A DNA stretch of 45,835 nucleotides from Candidatus Edwardsiibacteriota bacterium. GTDB taxonomy: Bacteria > Edwardsbacteria > AC1 > EtOH8. This document shows positions 42,635 through 45,835 of the stretch, piece by piece. The stretch lies in assembly GCA_020053305.1 (NCBI GenBank), contig JAGVNJ010000028.1:1-45835 (forward strand), written 5' to 3'. Position 1 is the first letter of the stretch, and every line of letters starts with the position of its first letter. Below the pieces are notes generated by a model, which saw nothing but the letters and a program-made list of their open reading frames with translations, was not told where the DNA came from and made no database searches. Both the position numbers and the translations under genes were made by a program.

Positions 42635-44658
42635 TTCTCAACTTTCTCCATCGCGGCGAAGCGCACCACTTTGTTCCTTCCGCCCTTCTTGGCCGCATAC
42701 AACGCCTCGTCGGCCGCCTTGATCAGCTCGGCCTTCTTCTTGGCGTCTTGGGGATAGGAGGCCACACCCAGGCTGACGGTAACCGGCAGGTCCCCGGCGG
42801 TGGTCTTGAACTTATCGCCTTCTATGACCAGACGCACCTGCTCGGCCAGCTGGGCGGCCTCCTTGTCGTTCCGCCCCGGCCACACCGCTATGAACTCCTC
42901 GCCCCCGTAGCGGGCCACGAAGTCGAACGATGAGATACTTTTCTTCAGTCTGACAGCCACTTCTTTTAGCACCGCATCGCCTATGGGATGCCCGTAATTA
43001 TCGTTTAGTTTCTTAAAATGATCGATGTCGAACAGGGCTATCCCCACCGGGTGACTGCCGGCCCTGGCAATGGCCTCCTCGAGATATTCCTGGAACCGGC
43101 GATGGTTGGCCAGGCCGGTCAGGCCGTCCCGAATGGCCAGGTTCTCCTTCTCCTCGTACATGGCGGCGCTCTTCAGGGCCAGCGAGAACTGACCGGCGAT
43201 GATGTGGATGGTGTCGCGGTCGGCCTCGAAGGCCTGTGGGTGGCGGCTCTCCAGCACCAGCACATAATGGCAGACATCCTCGTACAACAACGGCGCCGCC
43301 AGCACCGAGCGAAACCCGTGGTCCGGCCGCTCCTCACCGGAGTACCGGTGAATGCCGATGGCCCGGCGGTAAAAATCGTCCACCGAGCGCCATTCCTTTA
43401 GGTTGACCGCCTGCTCGGAAAGGGATCCGGTTATGTTTATTTCGGTTCCCGGTGCGGGATAGCCGGCACTGGCCGGGTCGGACAGCAGCACCCTAGCCTT
43501 TCCCGGCTCCGGCAATATCTCCAGCAGGACTATATGGTCGCAGGGCACCAGCCGGGGTATCAGCTCCTGGATTATCTTGGTGACATCGTTGATCTTCAGC
43601 CGGGAGGCCATCAGCTCCAGACGGCTGTTCCACTGCTGCAGCCGGTCCTTCTCCAGCCCCAGGGCCGAGTGGCTCTGGTGGAAATGCACCAGCTTGGCCG
43701 CCTCCTCGGCGAACCCCGATAGAAGAATCTTGTCGGTCTCGTCGAATTCTCCGGTCTGCTCGCTGTCAACCGCCAGCACCCCGATCACCTCGCTCTCCTG
43801 AAGCACCGGCACCGCCAGCACCGAGCGGACCTCCTCGGATTTCCGGTAATATCCCAGGTCCCGGGCATCCCGCTCGAAGCTGGCATACAAAAGCCCCTGG
43901 CGCTCCCGGGCCGCCCAGCCTAAAAGACTGCTGCGTATCTCCAGGGAGGCGTCCTTGATGACCTCGGCGCTGTAGCTTTTGAAAGCCGCCATATTCAGAG
44001 TGCCGGTTAGATGGTCGGCCCGGAAAATGGCGCTGGTCCTGGTTCTCATGGCCGCCTGCACCAGCCCGCACAGCGAGGCCAGGTCCTCTTTGAGGGCTCT
44101 ATGGGCGGTGACCGGTTCGTCGAATGACACCGCCGGCAGGCTGCCGGCCACGGAACTGCGCCCCCGCCTGACGATTACCAAGCTGATGACGTAGAGCAGT
44201 ATCAACCCGGCGGTGATCGTCATGCCTGGCAGCAATTCCTGGCGCCAGCGCCCGGTCAGAAAGCTGGAGCCCAGCTCCATCAGCAGGATTGATGCCACAG
44301 GCACTGTTTTCCACCTTTCGCTGCGGAAGACCGAAAGAACTATCAGCAGGCCGTATAAAAGGATCAGCGGTGAGGCCAGGCCTCCGCTAAGCTGAACTGC
44401 CAGACCGGTGGCGGCGGTGAGGGTCAGTACCTGGAACAGCTGCCAGCCCCCCCGTTTTACCACCCGCCAGTATTTGATCACCAGAATGGCATAGATCGCC
44501 AGCAGGGCAACTCCGAAGCCCAGGATCGCCAGGCTGGCGGTCTGCTGCAGGGAGAACGGCAACGGACGATAAAAATACCCGGCGGTCAGGCCTACGATTG
44601 TTGCCGTTGCCAGAAGGATCAAAAATATCTTGATGGGATTTATCTTGGTTTTGGACAT
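42631..44658 (-). CDS. Membrane diguanylate cyclase with two GAF domains
   Basis: This 675-residue protein has about five TM segments (10-165), two GAF-like domains (about 190-325 and 345-490) and a C-terminal GGDEF domain with R-Y-G-G-E-E-F (583-589). It should synthesise cyclic di-GMP; the usual RxxD inhibitory site is absent (S-S-F-D in its place). It follows uppP by 14 bases. With the cyclase at 33639-35261 this makes two differently wired c-di-GMP sources beside envelope genes. GAF ligands are unknown. Confidence 0.9.
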   Translation of the reverse strand: MSKTKINPIKIFLILLATATIVGLTAGYFYRPLPFSLQQTASLAILGFGVALLAIYAILVIKYWRVVKRGGWQLFQVLTLTAATGLAVQLSGGLASPLILLYGLLIVLSVFRSERWKTVPVASILLMELGSSFLTGRWRQELLPGMTITAGLILLYVISLVIVRRGRSSVAGSLPAVSFDEPVTAHRALKEDLASLCGLVQAAMRTRTSAIFRADHLTGTLNMAAFKSYSAEVIKDASLEIRSSLLGWAARERQGLLYASFERDARDLGYYRKSEEVRSVLAVPVLQESEVIGVLAVDSEQTGEFDETDKILLSGFAEEAAKLVHFHQSHSALGLEKDRLQQWNSRLELMASRLKINDVTKIIQELIPRLVPCDHIVLLEILPEPGKARVLLSDPASAGYPAPGTEINITGSLSEQAVNLKEWRSVDDFYRRAIGIHRYSGEERPDHGFRSVLAAPLLYEDVCHYVLVLESRHPQAFEADRDTIHIIAGQFSLALKSAAMYEEKENLAIRDGLTGLANHRRFQEYLEEAIARAGSHPVGIALFDIDHFKKLNDNYGHPIGDAVLKEVAVRLKKSISSFDFVARYGGEEFIAVWPGRNDKEAAQLAEQVRLVIEGDKFKTTAGDLPVTVSLGVASYPQDAKKKAELIKAADEALYAAKKGGRNKVVRFAAMEKVEN

Positions 44659-44672
44659 ATCTTTACCTTAAG

Positions 44673-45488
44673 TTATTTTAACAACAGCCAAGCCAGCGAG
44701 ACCAGACCCGCCGCCCAGCAGTAATAGGCAAAATACTGCAGCTTGGAATTTCGGATTATCTTCAGCAGAATGTTTATCGCCAGATAGCCCGACAAGGCCG
44801 CCGCCAGGCCGCCCAATATGATCGCCGCCAGCTCGCCCGGCGGCAGGCCGGTCTTCAGCACATCCTTGAATTCCAAAAGGCCGGCCCCCAGTATCACCGG
44901 GATGGACAAAAGAAATGAGAATTCAGCCGACTTCTCCTGATCGGCCCCGGAATAGATCCCGGCCGAGATGGTGGTCCCGGAGCGGGAGATGCCGGGTAAT
45001 ATGGCCAGGGCTTGGGAGAGACCTATGATCAGCGAATGTTTCCAGCTGATCTTCTCCTGCCGCTTGGCCACCCTCCCGGTCCCGAAAAGAATGGCCCCGG
45101 TAACCAGCAGAGCCAGAGATACCGCGATCGGGTTATTGAAAGCCTGTTCTATAAGATCGTCAAATAAGATGCCTATCACCGCCGCCGGGATGGTGGCCAG
45201 GATCAGCAGCAGGGCCAGCCGGAGGTTATCATCGTTGAACTGCCATTTTCCTTTGACCCGCCTTATCCGGCCGGTAAAAACAGCCTTTATCAGTTTGCCT
45301 ATCCTCCGCCGGAAGGCATAGCACACCGCCAGCAGGGTGGCCAGATGCACGGCCACCTCAAAGCGGAGGTTGCTGGCGCCCAGCCCCAGAAATTTCTCGA
45401 CCAGCACCAGATGCCCGGAACTGGAGACAGGCAGGAATTCTGTCAATCCCTGCACCAGACCTAAGATGATCGCCTGAATAAGATTCAT
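44673..45488 (-). CDS. uppP: Undecaprenyl-diphosphatase
   Basis: This 271-residue membrane protein is UppP/BacA, which hydrolyses undecaprenyl pyrophosphate to the monophosphate carrier used for peptidoglycan and surface glycans. The signature E-F-L-P-V-S-S-S-G-H (17-26) and P-G-I-S-R-S-G-T-T (about 164-172) are intact, with about eight TM segments. Family members are also linked to bacitracin tolerance. It recycles the lipid carrier that the polyprenyl-dependent transferases at 24474-31417 would need. The diguanylate cyclase gene follows 14 bases later. Confidence 0.95.
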   Translation of the reverse strand: MNLIQAIILGLVQGLTEFLPVSSSGHLVLVEKFLGLGASNLRFEVAVHLATLLAVCYAFRRRIGKLIKAVFTGRIRRVKGKWQFNDDNLRLALLLILATIPAAVIGILFDDLIEQAFNNPIAVSLALLVTGAILFGTGRVAKRQEKISWKHSLIIGLSQALAILPGISRSGTTISAGIYSGADQEKSAEFSFLLSIPVILGAGLLEFKDVLKTGLPPGELAAIILGGLAAALSGYLAINILLKIIRNSKLQYFAYYCWAAGLVSLAWLLLK

Positions 45489-45509
45489 AGCTTCCTTAAC
45501 GTCATGTAA

Positions 45510-45764
45510 TTATATCTTTTTAAAATATTTCCTATGATCTTTGGGGTCATACCCTATCCCAAAACACTGGACGGCTTTCCATTGGTTACCAAATAATTCA
45601 AGATCAAGAGACTCAATATGGATTTGTTTTACTTTTAGCTTATTTGCCATATTTTTATTTCGTCCCGGTATATTAATTTCAAACCATAAAATGCATTTGG
45701 CGGAACCGTTGGGCATTATGCCGGCAGTGGCGTCTTTTATTACTTCGGCAAATAAATAGCGCAA
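45510..45764 (-). CDS. Small protein of unknown function
   Basis: This 84-residue protein is mixed alpha/beta in appearance, with no signal peptide and several aromatic residues (C-I-L-W-F-E-I-N-I, L-F-G-N-Q-W-K-A-V-Q-C-F-G-I-G-Y). I do not recognise a family. The assumed start is TTG at 45764, with AGGA about eight bases upstream that belongs to an intergenic repeat. The frame stays open through the repeat to the window edge, so the true start may be elsewhere. Composition is A/T-rich, as in the ASCH gene. It lies 21 bases before uppP. Confidence 0.45.
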   Translation of the reverse strand: MRYLFAEVIKDATAGIMPNGSAKCILWFEINIPGRNKNMANKLKVKQIHIESLDLELFGNQWKAVQCFGIGYDPKDHRKYFKKI

Positions 45765-45769
45765 TGTGT

Positions 45770-45833
45770 CATTCCTGCCCCTGTCATTCCAGCGCAGGCT
45801 GGAATCCAGGGATAAACTCCAGCAGGAATCCAG
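45770..45833. repeat. GTCATTCC...GGAATCCAG repeats at the window edge
   Basis: Two or three overlapping units: GTCATTCCTGCC (45770-45781), a full ATTCCAGCG/CGCTGGAAT palindrome centred near 45797, and GGAATCCAGG close to the edge. This is the same type as 24394-24421. Confidence 0.55.
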
Positions 45834-45835
45834 GC

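Noticed and set aside
1-45835. CRISPR arrays, tRNA or rRNA genes
   Set aside because: No regularly spaced direct repeats of suitable length and no cloverleaf or rRNA-like segments were seen in the gaps.

Overview
The window reads as a contiguous chromosomal segment of a Gram-negative-type bacterium with GC-rich housekeeping genes. Every gene I accept lies on the minus strand. The str operon, dxr, coaE, prfB, uppP and a xerC/xerD pair point to a bacterial chromosome. Secreted beta-propeller proteins ending in a FlgD-like/type IX-like sorting domain (final residues K-x-I-L-I-R), a DUF5683 protein, many four-helix-bundle-type and palindromic repeats, and a helicase-less ISP-like restriction enzyme together suggest a candidate phylum near the FCB group (for example Edwardsbacteria, TA06 or WOR-3). 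That placement is inference from style; no marker was compared with a database.

Layout from low to high coordinate (transcription runs right to left). 1-3550: str operon (rpsL, rpsG, fusA, tuf, the last cut by the window edge) behind a consensus promoter. 3756-6312: an Lrp-type RAM-domain protein, a 192-bp MITE-like element, prfB with its +1 programmed frameshift, and coaE. 6590-12021: small secreted proteins, an FG-GAP propeller, a K+ channel, a DUF5683 protein and a PP-loop RNA-thiolation-like enzyme. 12077-17875: a lipid kinase, a four-helix-bundle cassette with terminal inverted repeats, RidA, an ISP-like restriction-modification enzyme and XerD. 17960-24367: a 919-residue coiled-coil protein, an acyl-CoA synthetase, a site-2 protease and dxr. 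24474-27417: a glycosyltransferase, a secreted seven-repeat propeller and a pilin-like protein. 27570-36509: a tightly packed run (BaiN-like flavoprotein, diguanylate cyclase, ugd, UDP-xylose synthase, GT39, GT2, GT39) that looks like one surface-polysaccharide operon with a c-di-GMP gene at its head. 37057-45764: an AT-rich HEAT-repeat protein, ppdK, an ASCH protein, XerC, a second diguanylate cyclase, uppP and an unknown small protein.

The most unusual theme is repeat traffic. At least seven families of short palindromic or A/T-patterned repeats fill the gaps. Some lie inside genes: one in-frame in the sorting domain of the FG-GAP protein, and three segments building the basic C-terminal tail of pyruvate phosphate dikinase. 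The ppdK gene also carries an internal tract of lower GC and different codon use over its phosphohistidine domain, which suggests a recombination mosaic. A flavoprotein gene appears to need a non-canonical AUC (or other AUN) start codon. I found no CRISPR array, no rRNA or tRNA gene, and no complete insertion sequence.
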